DNA from: AC-32 sp963728765
GTDB lineage: Bacteria > Actinomycetota > Thermoleophilia > Gaiellales > Gaiellaceae
Assembly: GCA_963728765.1 (NCBI GenBank)
Contig: CAVSKX010000001.1
Coordinates: 764,111-828,110 of the forward strand
Length of the DNA stretch: 64,000 nucleotides
Direction: 5' to 3'
Shown: piece after piece, positions 7,920 to 15,581 of the stretch
How positions within the stretch are numbered: the first letter of the stretch is position 1
How the letters are laid out: every line of letters begins with the position of its first letter
The notes under the pieces: model-generated
The model's database searches: none
Seen by the model: only the letters and a program-made list of their open reading frames with translations
Told to the model about the DNA's origin: nothing
Program-made: the position numbers and the translations under genes

Positions 7920-8018
7920 CAAGTAACAGTCTGTTACTTGTTCGAACACCCCGGCGTACGCCCCCGAGTCGGCGTATCCATGCGGCGCACCGACCACTTA
8001 GCAACAGTCTGTTACTTG
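7920..8018. repeat. Paired odd palindromes, 10-bp arms with central T
   Basis: Copy 1 (7920-7940) is perfect: arms CAAGTAACAG and CTGTTACTTG around T. Copy 2 (7999-8018) has the right arm perfect and two mismatches in the left. They are separated by about 60 bases containing the 10-bp palindrome GGCGTACGCC. A third, single copy lies inside a coding sequence at 18266. The second copy ends just before the beta-subunit ribosome-binding site. REP-like element is the favoured reading; a repressor operator pair is the alternative. Confidence 0.7.
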
Positions 8019-8033
8019 GAGGGGGAGGCGTTG

Positions 8034-8723
8034 ATGGCTAGGCACGAAGTGACCTTCCCGATCACCGACGAGGCCGAGATCTTGAAGCTCCGCGCCGGCG
8101 ACGAGGTCGTCGTCCAGGGGCACATCATCGGCATCCGCGACCGGACGCAGATCAGGATCTTCGACGAGGGGCAGACGCCGCCGATGGACCTCACCGGCGC
8201 GTTCCTGCTCCACACCGCGCCCGGCGTGCGCAAGCGCGACGACCAAGGCGCCGCTCGCGGCGCCGACCCTCAGGAACAGCGGGCTTCGCTCGCTGTTCCG
8301 TCCGAAATGACCGAACGACCCGTTCCGAATCCAGCCATCTCCGCTACTAAGTACGACCCGGTCTGCATCGGCACGACGACGAGCGCGCGGATGGTGCGCT
8401 TCACCGAGCCGCTCGGCGCGCAGTACGGCGTCCGTGCGATCTGCGGCAAAGGCGGCTTCCCCGACGAGGCGATCGAGCCGATGCAGCGCCTGAAGATGGT
8501 CTACTTCGCGATCGTCGGCGGCGCGGCCGCGCTGGAGACGACGCAGATCGAGGAGATCGAAGAGGTCGCCTGGGAGGAGCTGATGCCCGAGTGCCTCTGG
8601 AAGTTCCGCGTCAGGGACTTCGGCCCGCTCACCGTCGGCATCGACGCCCACGGCAACTCGCTCTACCACGACGTGCAATCCGCCGCTCAGAAGAAGCTGG
8701 AGGAGCTCTATGCCAAGCTCTAA
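8034..8723 (+). CDS. Class I fumarate hydratase, beta subunit, with in-frame hairpin-element insertion
   Basis: 229 residues from ATG 8034, preceded by a strong GGAGGGGGAGG site. VTFPITDEAEILKLRAGDEV at the start, MDLTGAFLLHTAPGVRK and YDPVCIGTTTSARM in the middle, and AICGKGGF, the lysine-containing catalytic loop, identify the FumA C-terminal/TtdB domain. Between GVRK and YDPVC, where relatives have a short linker, there are about 35 extra residues (from RDDQGAARG to PAISATK). The DNA for them is a two-hairpin repeat element (8247-8299) plus about 45 bases. The reading frame is kept, so the subunit may tolerate a surface loop. The stop codon abuts another copy of the same element. Confidence 0.88.
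   Translation: MARHEVTFPITDEAEILKLRAGDEVVVQGHIIGIRDRTQIRIFDEGQTPPMDLTGAFLLHTAPGVRKRDDQGAARGADPQEQRASLAVPSEMTERPVPNPAISATKYDPVCIGTTTSARMVRFTEPLGAQYGVRAICGKGGFPDEAIEPMQRLKMVYFAIVGGAAALETTQIEEIEEVAWEELMPECLWKFRVRDFGPLTVGIDAHGNSLYHDVQSAAQKKLEELYAKL
8245..8299 (+). repeat. Two-hairpin element, copy inside the fumarase beta gene
   Basis: Hairpin 1 is GGCGCCG (8247-8253) / CGGCGCC (8258-8264) with loop CTCG, followed by GACC as in other copies. Hairpin 2 is GGAACAGCGGGC (8273-8284) / GCTCGCTGTTCC (8288-8299) with a TTC loop and one G-T pair. The order and the GGGCTTCGC-type core match the copies at 16892, 21947 and 42227. Confidence 0.8.
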
Positions 8724-8778
8724 GGCGTTCGCTTGCGACGCCGACCAAAGAGGCTGTGCCGGCTTGTCCGGCGCGGCC
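8722..8778 (+). repeat. Two-hairpin element directly after the fumarase beta stop
   Basis: The element starts within the TAA stop (TAAGGCG). Hairpin 1: GGCGT-T-CGC (8724-8732) / GCGACGCC (8735-8742), then GACC. Hairpin 2: 11 bp from GGC 8752-8754 to GCC 8776-8778 with two G-T pairs and loop CTTGT. No U-tract follows, so it is not a typical terminator, although it separates fumarase from comA. Confidence 0.75.
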
Positions 8779-8827
8779 GTCCAACGCACGATGAACGGTG
8801 CGAAGCGACCTCGCCTTGGTGATCGAG

Positions 8828-9610
8828 ATGTCACGTAACCACTGGCTCGACGTCCCGACGCGCGAGGGGAAGCCCCGCAACCGCGGGCTCACCCACGTCA
8901 TCGACAAGGGCCTGAACCTCCGCGACATCGAGGGCCTCTTCGACACCGCCGGCGAGTTCGTCGACATCGTCAAGCTCGGCTGGGGCACGAGCTACGTCAC
9001 GAACAACCTCGAGAAGAAGATCGCGCTGTACCGCTCGTTCGACACCCCCGTCGTCTGCGGCGGGACGCTCTTCGAGGCGGTCTACGGGCGGGACAAGATC
9101 GATGAGTTCAGGACGTGGCTGAAGGAGTTCCGCTTTTCGCACGTCGAGATCTCGGACGGGACGCTCGAGATCCCACGCGAGCGCAAGCTCGAGCTGATTG
9201 CCGAGTTCGCGCAGGACTTCGTCGTCCTCTCGGAGGTGGGGTCGAAGGACGCCGAGGTGAACATCGCGCCGTACCTCTGGGTGCAGTGGATGCGCGAGGA
9301 GCTCGACGCCGGGGCCTGGAAGGTGATCGCCGAGGGCCGCGAGGGTGGCACAGCCGGCATCTACCGGCCGACCGGCGAGCTCCGCACCGGCCTCGTCGAC
9401 GAGATCGAGCACTCGATCGATTTCGGCGACCTGATCTGGGAGGCGCCGACGAAGGAGTCGCAGGCGTGGTTCATCAAGCACTTCGGCCCGGAGGTCAACC
9501 TCGGCAACATCCCGCCCGACGAGGTGATCGCACTCGAGACGCTGCGCCTCGGCCTGCGCGGGGACACGCTGCGCGAGGTGCTTCTCGGAGAGGACGCGAA
9601 GGTCACATGA
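8828..9610 (+). CDS. comA: Phosphosulfolactate synthase (ComA/YitD family)
   Basis: 260 residues from ATG 8828, the usual family length; GTG 8798 is a longer alternative with no family support. GKPRNRGLTHVIDKGLNLRD near the N-terminus, FVDIVKLGWGTSYV, VVCGGTLFEAV and ISDGTLEIP are ComA-family blocks of a TIM-barrel enzyme joining sulfite to phosphoenolpyruvate to give (2R)-phospho-3-sulfolactate (EC 4.4.1.19), first step to coenzyme M in methanogens and to sulfolactate in Bacillus spores. Here it sits immediately before CysH, CysC and Sat, so its sulfite would come from the same operon. comB and comC homologues are not in the window. A hairpin cluster and a diverged copy of its own 3' end follow. 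Confidence 0.9.
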   Translation: MSRNHWLDVPTREGKPRNRGLTHVIDKGLNLRDIEGLFDTAGEFVDIVKLGWGTSYVTNNLEKKIALYRSFDTPVVCGGTLFEAVYGRDKIDEFRTWLKEFRFSHVEISDGTLEIPRERKLELIAEFAQDFVVLSEVGSKDAEVNIAPYLWVQWMREELDAGAWKVIAEGREGGTAGIYRPTGELRTGLVDEIEHSIDFGDLIWEAPTKESQAWFIKHFGPEVNLGNIPPDEVIALETLRLGLRGDTLREVLLGEDAKVT

Positions 9611-9636
9611 CCGGTGCGCAGCGGAAGATGGGCGCC

Positions 9637-9729
9637 GTCGCCGCCGACATGAGCGGCGGCGACTCACAACGGCTTCTCGGAGAGCCCCCGAAGAAGGGGG
9701 CTCACGGGGGAAACATGGTTTCCCCCGTG
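9637..9729. repeat. Cluster of three hairpins between comA and cysH
   Basis: Stem 1: 10 bp, 9637-9646 / 9654-9663. Stem 2: 8 bp, GAGCCCCC (9682-9689) / GGGGGCTC (9696-9703), loop GAAGAA. Stem 3: 12 bp perfect, CACGGGGGAAAC (9703-9714) / GTTTCCCCCGTG (9718-9729), loop ATG. The sequence differs from the two-hairpin family but the setting (gene end, hairpins, second gene end) is the same as at 26919-27030. Confidence 0.7.
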
Positions 9730-9785
9730 CTACTCGGCCTGCGCGGCGACACGCTGAAGGAGGTGCTGCTCGATGGCGAGCGCGC
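9730..9785 (+). pseudogene. Remnant copy of the comA 3' end
   Basis: The reading LLGLRGDTLKEVLLDGE (from CTA 9730) matches the real ComA ending RLGLRGDTLREVLLGED, but with several synonymous and non-synonymous differences, so it is a diverged homologous tail and not a recent copy. It has no start of its own and runs into the cysH start (ATG 9773) in another frame. It looks like the scar left when a comA allele was replaced or when the hairpin cluster arrived. Confidence 0.65.
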
Positions 9786-10474
9786 ACCTACTCCCTGAAG
9801 TCGACTTCGAGGGGATGGCGGCGGAGGATGTCCTCCGGTGGGCCTACGAGGAGTACGGCGACCGCCTCTGCCTGACGTGCTCGTGGCAGAAGCAGTCGTC
9901 GGTGCTCGTGCACATGGTCGCGCAGCTCGAGCTCGACATCCCCGTGATCGAGCTCGACACGCACCTCTTCTTCCGTGAGAGCTACGAGACCCGCGACCGG
10001 CTGGTCGAGCGCTACGGCATCCGGCTGCTCCCGCCGCCGCCGCTGATCACCGTCGCCGAGCAGCACCGGCAGGAGGGGCCGAACCTGTGGGAGACCGACC
10101 CGGACCGCTGCTGCCACGTCCGCAAGGTCGAGCCGCTGCTGCAGGCGCTCGAGCCCTACGACGCCTGGATCTCCGGGATCCGCCGCGACCAGTCGCCGAG
10201 CCGCGCCACCACGCCGAAGGTGCAGTGGTCGGAGCGCTACGAGGTCTGGAAGCTGCACCCGCTCGCCGACTGGGACGAGAAGCGCGTCTGGGCCTACATC
10301 ACGATCAACGAGATCCCCTACAACCCGCTCCACGACGTCGGCTTCCGCTCGATCGGGTGCATCCCGTGCACCCGGCCGATCGCGCCCGACGAGGAAGAGC
10401 GCGCCGGCCGCTGGGCCGGTTCCGACAAGCTCGAGTGTGGGATTCACGTCGAGACACCACTAGGAGGCACATGA
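9773..10474 (+). CDS. cysH: Adenylyl-/phosphoadenylyl-sulfate reductase, 4Fe-4S type
   Basis: 233 residues. LCLTCSWQKQSSVLVHM is the PP-loop-like nucleotide site; DRCCHVRK and GCIPCTRP give the CC...CxxC cluster motif that marks reductases preferring APS; KLECGIHVE near the end holds the redox cysteine that carries the thiosulfonate intermediate. It reduces activated sulfate to sulfite using thioredoxin. ATG 9773 lies inside the remnant comA tail. The last codons overlap cysC by ATGA, with AGGAGG at 10462-10467 serving cysC. Presence of a cluster-type CysH together with an APS kinase is somewhat redundant and may let the cell use both APS and PAPS. Confidence 0.93.
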   Translation: MASAHLLPEVDFEGMAAEDVLRWAYEEYGDRLCLTCSWQKQSSVLVHMVAQLELDIPVIELDTHLFFRESYETRDRLVERYGIRLLPPPPLITVAEQHRQEGPNLWETDPDRCCHVRKVEPLLQALEPYDAWISGIRRDQSPSRATTPKVQWSERYEVWKLHPLADWDEKRVWAYITINEIPYNPLHDVGFRSIGCIPCTRPIAPDEEERAGRWAGSDKLECGIHVETPLGGT

Positions 10475-11070
10475 CCGACCACATCTACGCAGCGGAGCAT
10501 CCGGAGACGACGCACGTCCGGCCCGGCGGCTTCACGCTCTGGTTCACCGGGCTCTCCGGTTCCGGCAAGACCACGATCGCGCACCTCGTCGGGCCCGAGC
10601 TCGACCGGCGCGGCCTCGTCGTCGAGTACCTCGACGGCGACAACGTGCGGATGCACCTGTCGAAGGGCCTCGGGTTCTCGAAGGAAGACCGCGACACGCA
10701 CATCGAGCGGGTCGGCTGGGTGGCCTCGCGCATCACGCGCCAGGGCGGCGCCGTGATCACGGCCGCGATCTCGCCGTACGCGGCGACGCGTCAGCAGGCG
10801 CGCGACTGGGTGGAGCCGGTCGGGACGTTCGTCGAGGTCTACGTGAAGGCCACGGTCGAGGAGTGCGCGCGGCGTGACGTGAAGGGCCTCTACGAGAAGG
10901 CGTTCAAGGGCGAGATCAAGGAGTTCACGGGGGTCTCGGATCCGTACGAGGAGCCGACGAGCCCGGAGCTGGTGATCGACACCGAGGAGCTGGAGCCCGA
11001 GGAGGCGACGGCGAGGGTCGTCGCAAAGCTCGAGGAGCTCGGCCTGGTGCCGGCAGAGGTCGCAGCGTGA
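10471..11070 (+). CDS. cysC: Adenylyl-sulfate kinase
   Basis: 199 residues from ATG 10471 with AGGAGG eight bases upstream. GLSGSGKTTIAH is the P-loop; YLDGDNVRMHL and GFSKEDRDTHIERVGWVA are APS-kinase signatures, and KGLYEKAFKGEIKEFTGVSDPYE is the substrate lid. It phosphorylates APS to PAPS, for sulfate reduction or for sulfotransferases. Overlaps cysH at its start and sat at its end by four bases, so the three are translationally coupled. Confidence 0.95.
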   Translation: MTDHIYAAEHPETTHVRPGGFTLWFTGLSGSGKTTIAHLVGPELDRRGLVVEYLDGDNVRMHLSKGLGFSKEDRDTHIERVGWVASRITRQGGAVITAAISPYAATRQQARDWVEPVGTFVEVYVKATVEECARRDVKGLYEKAFKGEIKEFTGVSDPYEEPTSPELVIDTEELEPEEATARVVAKLEELGLVPAEVAA

Positions 11071-12203
11071 GCGTTACCACGGCGACGCACCTGATCGAGC
11101 CGCACGGGGGCAAGCTCGTCGACCGCACCGGCCCGCGGCCGGAAGGGGTCGAGAGGCTCGAGCAGCTCGAGCTGACCCCGCGCGAGCTCTCCGACCTCGA
11201 CATGCTCGCGAGCGGCGCGCTCTCGCCACTCGAGGGCTTCATGGCCCAGCACGACTACGAGCGGGTCGTCGACGAGCTGCGCCTGGCGAACGGGCTGCCG
11301 TGGGCGCTGCCGGTCTGCCTGGCGGTCGACCGCGAGCCGGACGGCGACCAGGTCGCGCTGACGGACGGCGCGGGCAAGCCGCTGGCCGTCCTCGACGTCG
11401 AGGGCGCCTTCGAGTACGACAAGGAGCGCGAGGCCGACCGCTGCTTCCGCACGACCGACGACACGCACCCCGGAGTGAAGCGGCTGTACGACCAGAAGCC
11501 GCTCTACCTCGCCGGCCGCGTGACGGTCTTCGAGCGAGTCGAGCCGCCGTTCCCGGAGCTTGCGCTCGACCCTGCGCAGACGCGCGCCACGTTCGCGGAG
11601 CGGGGCTGGAAGCGGGTGGTCGGCTTTCAGACGCGCAACCCGATCCACCGCGCCCACGAGTACCTCACAAAGGGCGCGCTCGAGACCGTCGACGGCCTGC
11701 TGATCCACCCGCTCGTCGGCGAGACGAAGTCGGACGACGTGCCGGTCGCGACGCGCGTCGAGTGCTACCGCGTGCTCGTCGACAACTACTACCCGGCCGA
11801 CCGCGTGCTCGTCTCCGCGTTCCCTGCGGCGATGCGCTACGCCGGCCCGCGCGAGGCGATCTGGCACGCGATCTGCCGCAAGAACTACGGCTGCTCGCAC
11901 TTCATCGTCGGCCGCGACCACGCGGGAGTCGGCGACTACTACGGCACCTACGACGCGCAGCTGATCTTCGACGAGTTCGAGCACCACGAGCTCGACATCG
12001 AGCCGATGTTCTTCGAGCACGCGTTCTTCTGCAGGGCCTGCGGCCAGATGGCGACGCCGAAGACGTGCCCGCACGGCGGAGACGACCACGTGTTCCTCTC
12101 CGGCACCAAGGTGCGCGAGCTGCTCGCCGAGGGCCAGCTGCCTCCGGCCGAGTTCTCACGGCCCGAGGTCGCCGAGGTCCTGATCGAGGCCTACCGAGGG
12201 TAA
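11067..12203 (+). CDS. sat: Sulfate adenylyltransferase (ATP sulfurylase)
   Basis: 378 residues from GTG 11067. QTRNPIHRAHEYL is the ATP/sulfate-binding QxRN...HxxH motif, GRDHAGVGDYYGTYDAQ the second active-site block, and FFCRACGQMATPKTCPHG a cysteine set that binds zinc in bacterial Sat-type enzymes. Forms APS from ATP and sulfate, the entry step of the operon. This is the single-chain Sat family, not the CysD/CysN pair. Three bases separate it from the exporter gene. Confidence 0.95.
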   Translation: MSVTTATHLIEPHGGKLVDRTGPRPEGVERLEQLELTPRELSDLDMLASGALSPLEGFMAQHDYERVVDELRLANGLPWALPVCLAVDREPDGDQVALTDGAGKPLAVLDVEGAFEYDKEREADRCFRTTDDTHPGVKRLYDQKPLYLAGRVTVFERVEPPFPELALDPAQTRATFAERGWKRVVGFQTRNPIHRAHEYLTKGALETVDGLLIHPLVGETKSDDVPVATRVECYRVLVDNYYPADRVLVSAFPAAMRYAGPREAIWHAICRKNYGCSHFIVGRDHAGVGDYYGTYDAQLIFDEFEHHELDIEPMFFEHAFFCRACGQMATPKTCPHGGDDHVFLSGTKVRELLAEGQLPPAEFSRPEVAEVLIEAYRG

Positions 12204-12206
12204 CGC

Positions 12207-13100
12207 ATGACCTGGCAGTTCACGCTCAGCGGGCTGCTGATCGGGCTGCTGGTCGGGATGACCGGGATGGGCGGCGGCTCGCTGCTGACGCCGATCCTGG
12301 TCATCTTCTTCGGCTTCAAGCCGACGCTCGCGGTCGGCACCGACGTGCTCCACGGCGCGATCTTCAAGAGCTTCGGCGCGGTCCGGCACCGGCGGCTCGG
12401 GACCGTCCACGCCCGGCTGACCTTCTGGATGTTCCTCGGCTCCGGGCCGATGTCGCTGCTGGGCGTCGTCGTGGCCACGTGGCTCAGCCACCACTCGAGC
12501 GGCGCCGAGAACATCGAGGCCTACGCGATCGGCGTCGCGCTCGTCATCGGCGGGATGGGTCTGGTCGCGAAGACGTTCATCCAGCGCGGGGTGCAGCCCG
12601 ACGACGCGCCCTTCCTGCTCACGCGCCGAGACCGTCTGATCGCGTTCACGCTCGGCGCCGTCTGCGGTTTCGTGGTCGGCCTGACCTCGGTGGGCAGCGG
12701 CACGTTCTTCGGCCTGGTCATGGTGCTCGTCTTCCCGCTGACGCTGCCGAAGATCGTGGGCACCGACATCTTCCACGCGGCCGCGCTGCTCTGGGTGGCC
12801 GGCTTCGGCCACCTCGTGGCGGGCAACGTCGACCTGCGGACGATGGGCTGGCTGCTCACGGGCTCGATCCCGGGAGTGCTGATCTCGAGCCACTTCACGC
12901 TCAAGGTGCCCGACCGCGCGCTGCGGCTCGGGCTGGCGTCCGTGCTGATGCTGAGCGGGATCAAGCTGATCGATTTCGCGGGCGCGGACTACGTGATCGC
13001 GGCCGGCGTTGCCGTCGCCGCGCTGGCCTTCGCCGGCTGGGGGTTCGTCGCGCGTCTGGGCCGGCGGCCAAGGCCCAAAACGGCTACTAGCTCCGACTAG
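12207..13100 (+). CDS. TauE/SafE family exporter, probable sulfite/sulfonate exporter
   Basis: 297 residues with about eight hydrophobic segments and two repeated halves, each carrying a conserved G-rich start (LIGLLVGMTGMGGGSLLTP and CGFVVGLTSVGSGTFFGLV), diagnostic of TauE/SafE (DUF81) transporters. Members export sulfite, sulfoacetate or other organosulfur anions. As last gene of a sulfate-activation/ComA operon with no sulfite reductase, export of surplus sulfite or of a sulfonate product is likely; sulfate import by the same fold is also known. ATG 12207 follows sat by three bases. Confidence 0.88.
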   Translation: MTWQFTLSGLLIGLLVGMTGMGGGSLLTPILVIFFGFKPTLAVGTDVLHGAIFKSFGAVRHRRLGTVHARLTFWMFLGSGPMSLLGVVVATWLSHHSSGAENIEAYAIGVALVIGGMGLVAKTFIQRGVQPDDAPFLLTRRDRLIAFTLGAVCGFVVGLTSVGSGTFFGLVMVLVFPLTLPKIVGTDIFHAAALLWVAGFGHLVAGNVDLRTMGWLLTGSIPGVLISSHFTLKVPDRALRLGLASVLMLSGIKLIDFAGADYVIAAGVAVAALAFAGWGFVARLGRRPRPKTATSSD

Positions 13101-13113
13101 ACTCGTCAGCCTC

Positions 13114-14031
13114 GTGGGGCGCATCCTGCCGACCGTAGTGGTGCTGGCTCTCCTCGGCTGCACCGCCGCGGCGTTCGCAGTCACGGAGAACCTGAAGCTC
13201 GAGAAGAGCCCCATCTCGGACACGCACGTCAGCAAGGTCGTCGCGCCGGATTCGGGGTCATCTGACGAGGCCGGGATCGGCTTCCTCTTGCGCAAGCCCG
13301 ACCGGCTGACCGTCCAGATCGTCAACGGGAGCGGCGCGGTCGTGCGCACGCTCGCGCGCGACCGTTCCGCACGGCGCGGCAACCAGCAGTTCACCTGGGA
13401 CGGCCGCAGCGACGCGCACGAGGTCGTCCCAGACGGGACCTACCGGCCCCGCGTCCACCTCGCTCGCGAGCATCGGACGATCCTGATGCCGAATCCGATC
13501 CGGATGGACGCGACGCCGCCCTTGATCCGGCTCGTCTCGGTGCGGCCGCGGGTGTTCTCCCCGGACGGCGACTTCCGCCGTGAGCTCGTCCGCATCCAGT
13601 ACCAGACGAACGAGCGGGCGCGGGCGATCCTGTACGTCGACGGCGACCGTCGCGTAATGGTGCGTCGGTATCTGCGCGCCGGCAAGCTCGACTGGGGCGG
13701 ACACGCCGCACGGGGCCTGACCCCGGGGCTCCACCGCATCCGCTTGCGCGCGCTCGACTTCGCCACGAACCTCGGGCCGCCGAGCCGCGCCCTCGATGTC
13801 GTGGTGCGCTACATCGACCTGCGGCCCCAGGCGGTCCGAGTGAAGAGCGGTCGCCGCTTCGGCTTCCGCGTGGTCACGGACGCGAAGCGCTACTCGGTGC
13901 ACCTCGGGTCGTTGCACTCGCGTCGCAGCGGGCGGCTGCTGATCCTGCGCGCACCGAAACCGGGACGCTACGTGCTGCGCGTGAACGCGAACGGCCACGT
14001 CGCGAGAGCGGTGGTGGTGGTCACGCCGTGA
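13114..14031 (+). CDS. Secreted protein with FlgD-like Ig domain
   Basis: About 305 residues from GTG 13114. A signal-anchor (ILPTVVVLALLGCTAAAFAV) precedes a domain with VVRTLARDRSARRGNQQFTWDG and VVPDGTYRPRVHL, the FlgD/Vpr-type Ig repeat that caps and folds extracellular proteins. DATPPLIRLVSVRPRVFSPDGD then starts a second Ig-like strand set. No catalytic domain is visible. It overlaps the O-antigen-ligase-like gene by four bases, so it belongs to the glycan operon; a scaffold or assembly role outside the membrane is plausible. Possibly starts upstream in the same frame, but the GTG gives a proper signal sequence. Confidence 0.7.
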   Translation: MGRILPTVVVLALLGCTAAAFAVTENLKLEKSPISDTHVSKVVAPDSGSSDEAGIGFLLRKPDRLTVQIVNGSGAVVRTLARDRSARRGNQQFTWDGRSDAHEVVPDGTYRPRVHLAREHRTILMPNPIRMDATPPLIRLVSVRPRVFSPDGDFRRELVRIQYQTNERARAILYVDGDRRVMVRRYLRAGKLDWGGHAARGLTPGLHRIRLRALDFATNLGPPSRALDVVVRYIDLRPQAVRVKSGRRFGFRVVTDAKRYSVHLGSLHSRRSGRLLILRAPKPGRYVLRVNANGHVARAVVVVTP

Positions 14032-15581
14032 CCTCCGAGCTCGCGCGCGCGGGAGGCGTGATCGGCGCGGCCGGGCTCGCCGTGCTGCTCGTCGCGCCCT
14101 CGCGCGTGCAGCGGCTCGCGGCGCTCGGCGCCTGGGCGCTCGGCGCGGTTGTGCTCGCGCTCTACCTCGCGCCCCACGGCCACCGGCCGCTCCTCGCCGG
14201 GGCAGGCGTGTTGGGCCTCCTGCTCGCAGCCGGAGGCGCCGCGCTCTTCCACCGCTGGCCGTACCTGCTTCCGTTCGCCGCCCTCGCCTGTGTCGCCGTA
14301 CGCATTCACGTCACCGTCGGCTCGACCGAGGCGAACCTGCTCGTGCCCATGTACGCGGTGGTCGCTGCGGCCGCGCTGCTGCTCGCATGGGAGCTGGTTC
14401 AGGGCGACACGCGCGCGCGGGAGCTCGGCGTAGTCGCGTGGCCACTCGCCGCGTTCGTCGGCTGGACCGGTCTCTCGATTCTCTGGACCGGCGACGTCCG
14501 CCAGGGCGCGATCGAGCTGCTGTTCTTCTTCCTCCCGTTCGGGCTGCTCGCAATTGCGCTGGCCCGGCTGCGCTGGAGCCGGCTGATCGCGCTCGGGCTG
14601 CTCGTCGAGCTGACGGCGATGGCGGTCGCCTTCGCGCTCATCGGGATCTACCAGTACGAGACCCGCGACGTCTTCTGGAACCCGAAGCTGCTCGTCTCGA
14701 ACGCCTACGCGCCCTTCTACCGCGTCAACTCGGTCTTCTGGGACCCGTCGATCTACGGGCGGTTCCTCGTCGTGGCGATCCTCTCGCTCCTGGTCGTCGT
14801 CCTCTTCGTCCGCGTCCTGCGCTGGGTGTACGGGGCGACGGCTGCAATCGCCGTGATCTCGGCCGGCCTCTACTTCTCGTACTCGCAGTCGAGCTTCGCG
14901 GCGCTGGCCGTCGGCGTGATCGTCGCCGCGGTGTTCGCGTGGGGACGGCGCGGGATCGCGCTCGCCACGGTCGCGGCGGTGATCGTCGCCGCGGGCGCGC
15001 TCGCGGTGCCAAGCGTGCGGCACGACGTCTTCGGCAACGGAAACGGCAAGAGCGCGTCGAGCGGCCGCGGGAAGCTCGTGCGCAAGGGCGCCCACATCGC
15101 GGTGCACCACCCGCTCGTGGGCGTGGGAGTCGGCGGGTTCAAGCACGCCTACGCGGAGCTGACGAACCTGCCCGGAAGGGAGCCGAACGCCGCCGCCTCG
15201 CACACGACGCCGGTCACCGTTGCGGCCGAGGGCGGCATCGTCGCCCTCGCGCTCTACGCCTGGCTGCTCGTCGCGGCCCTCGCCCTCGCCTTCCGCCGCT
15301 TCGCGCGCGACCTCACGGGGCTGACCGCGCTCGCGCTCGGCCTCGTCCTGACTGCGATCGCGGTTCACAGCCTCTTCTACAGCGCGTTCTTCGAGGACCC
15401 GACCGTCTGGGCCGCGATCGGCCTCGCGGCCGCGCTACCGCGCCGGCGAGACGAGCGCGCGGATCCGCCGCAGCTCGACCGGGAGGTAGAACCCCAGCGG
15501 CAGCAGGATCAGCGGGTAGACCGCGCTGAGCAGGACGGCGCCCGCCAGCGGGACGTCGAGGCTCTTCCCGAGCACCGTTAG
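14028..15581 (+). CDS. O-antigen ligase/polymerase-like membrane protein
   Basis: 517 residues from GTG 14028 with 11-12 hydrophobic helices. The large loop containing NSVFWDPSIYGRFLVV and the later HPLVGVGVGGFKHAY segment match the Wzy_C/WaaL region that joins or polymerises glycan chains on undecaprenyl carriers. The final 45-50 residues are charged, low-complexity and read antisense through the convergent flippase gene (147-base overlap), so the natural C-terminus probably lies near 15440 and the ORF end may reflect loss of the stop or an indel. Works with the flippase and epimerase next to it. Confidence 0.8.
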   Translation: MTSELARAGGVIGAAGLAVLLVAPSRVQRLAALGAWALGAVVLALYLAPHGHRPLLAGAGVLGLLLAAGGAALFHRWPYLLPFAALACVAVRIHVTVGSTEANLLVPMYAVVAAAALLLAWELVQGDTRARELGVVAWPLAAFVGWTGLSILWTGDVRQGAIELLFFFLPFGLLAIALARLRWSRLIALGLLVELTAMAVAFALIGIYQYETRDVFWNPKLLVSNAYAPFYRVNSVFWDPSIYGRFLVVAILSLLVVVLFVRVLRWVYGATAAIAVISAGLYFSYSQSSFAALAVGVIVAAVFAWGRRGIALATVAAVIVAAGALAVPSVRHDVFGNGNGKSASSGRGKLVRKGAHIAVHHPLVGVGVGGFKHAYAELTNLPGREPNAAASHTTPVTVAAEGGIVALALYAWLLVAALALAFRRFARDLTGLTALALGLVLTAIAVHSLFYSAFFEDPTVWAAIGLAAALPRRRDERADPPQLDREVEPQRQQDQRVDRAEQDGARQRDVEALPEHR

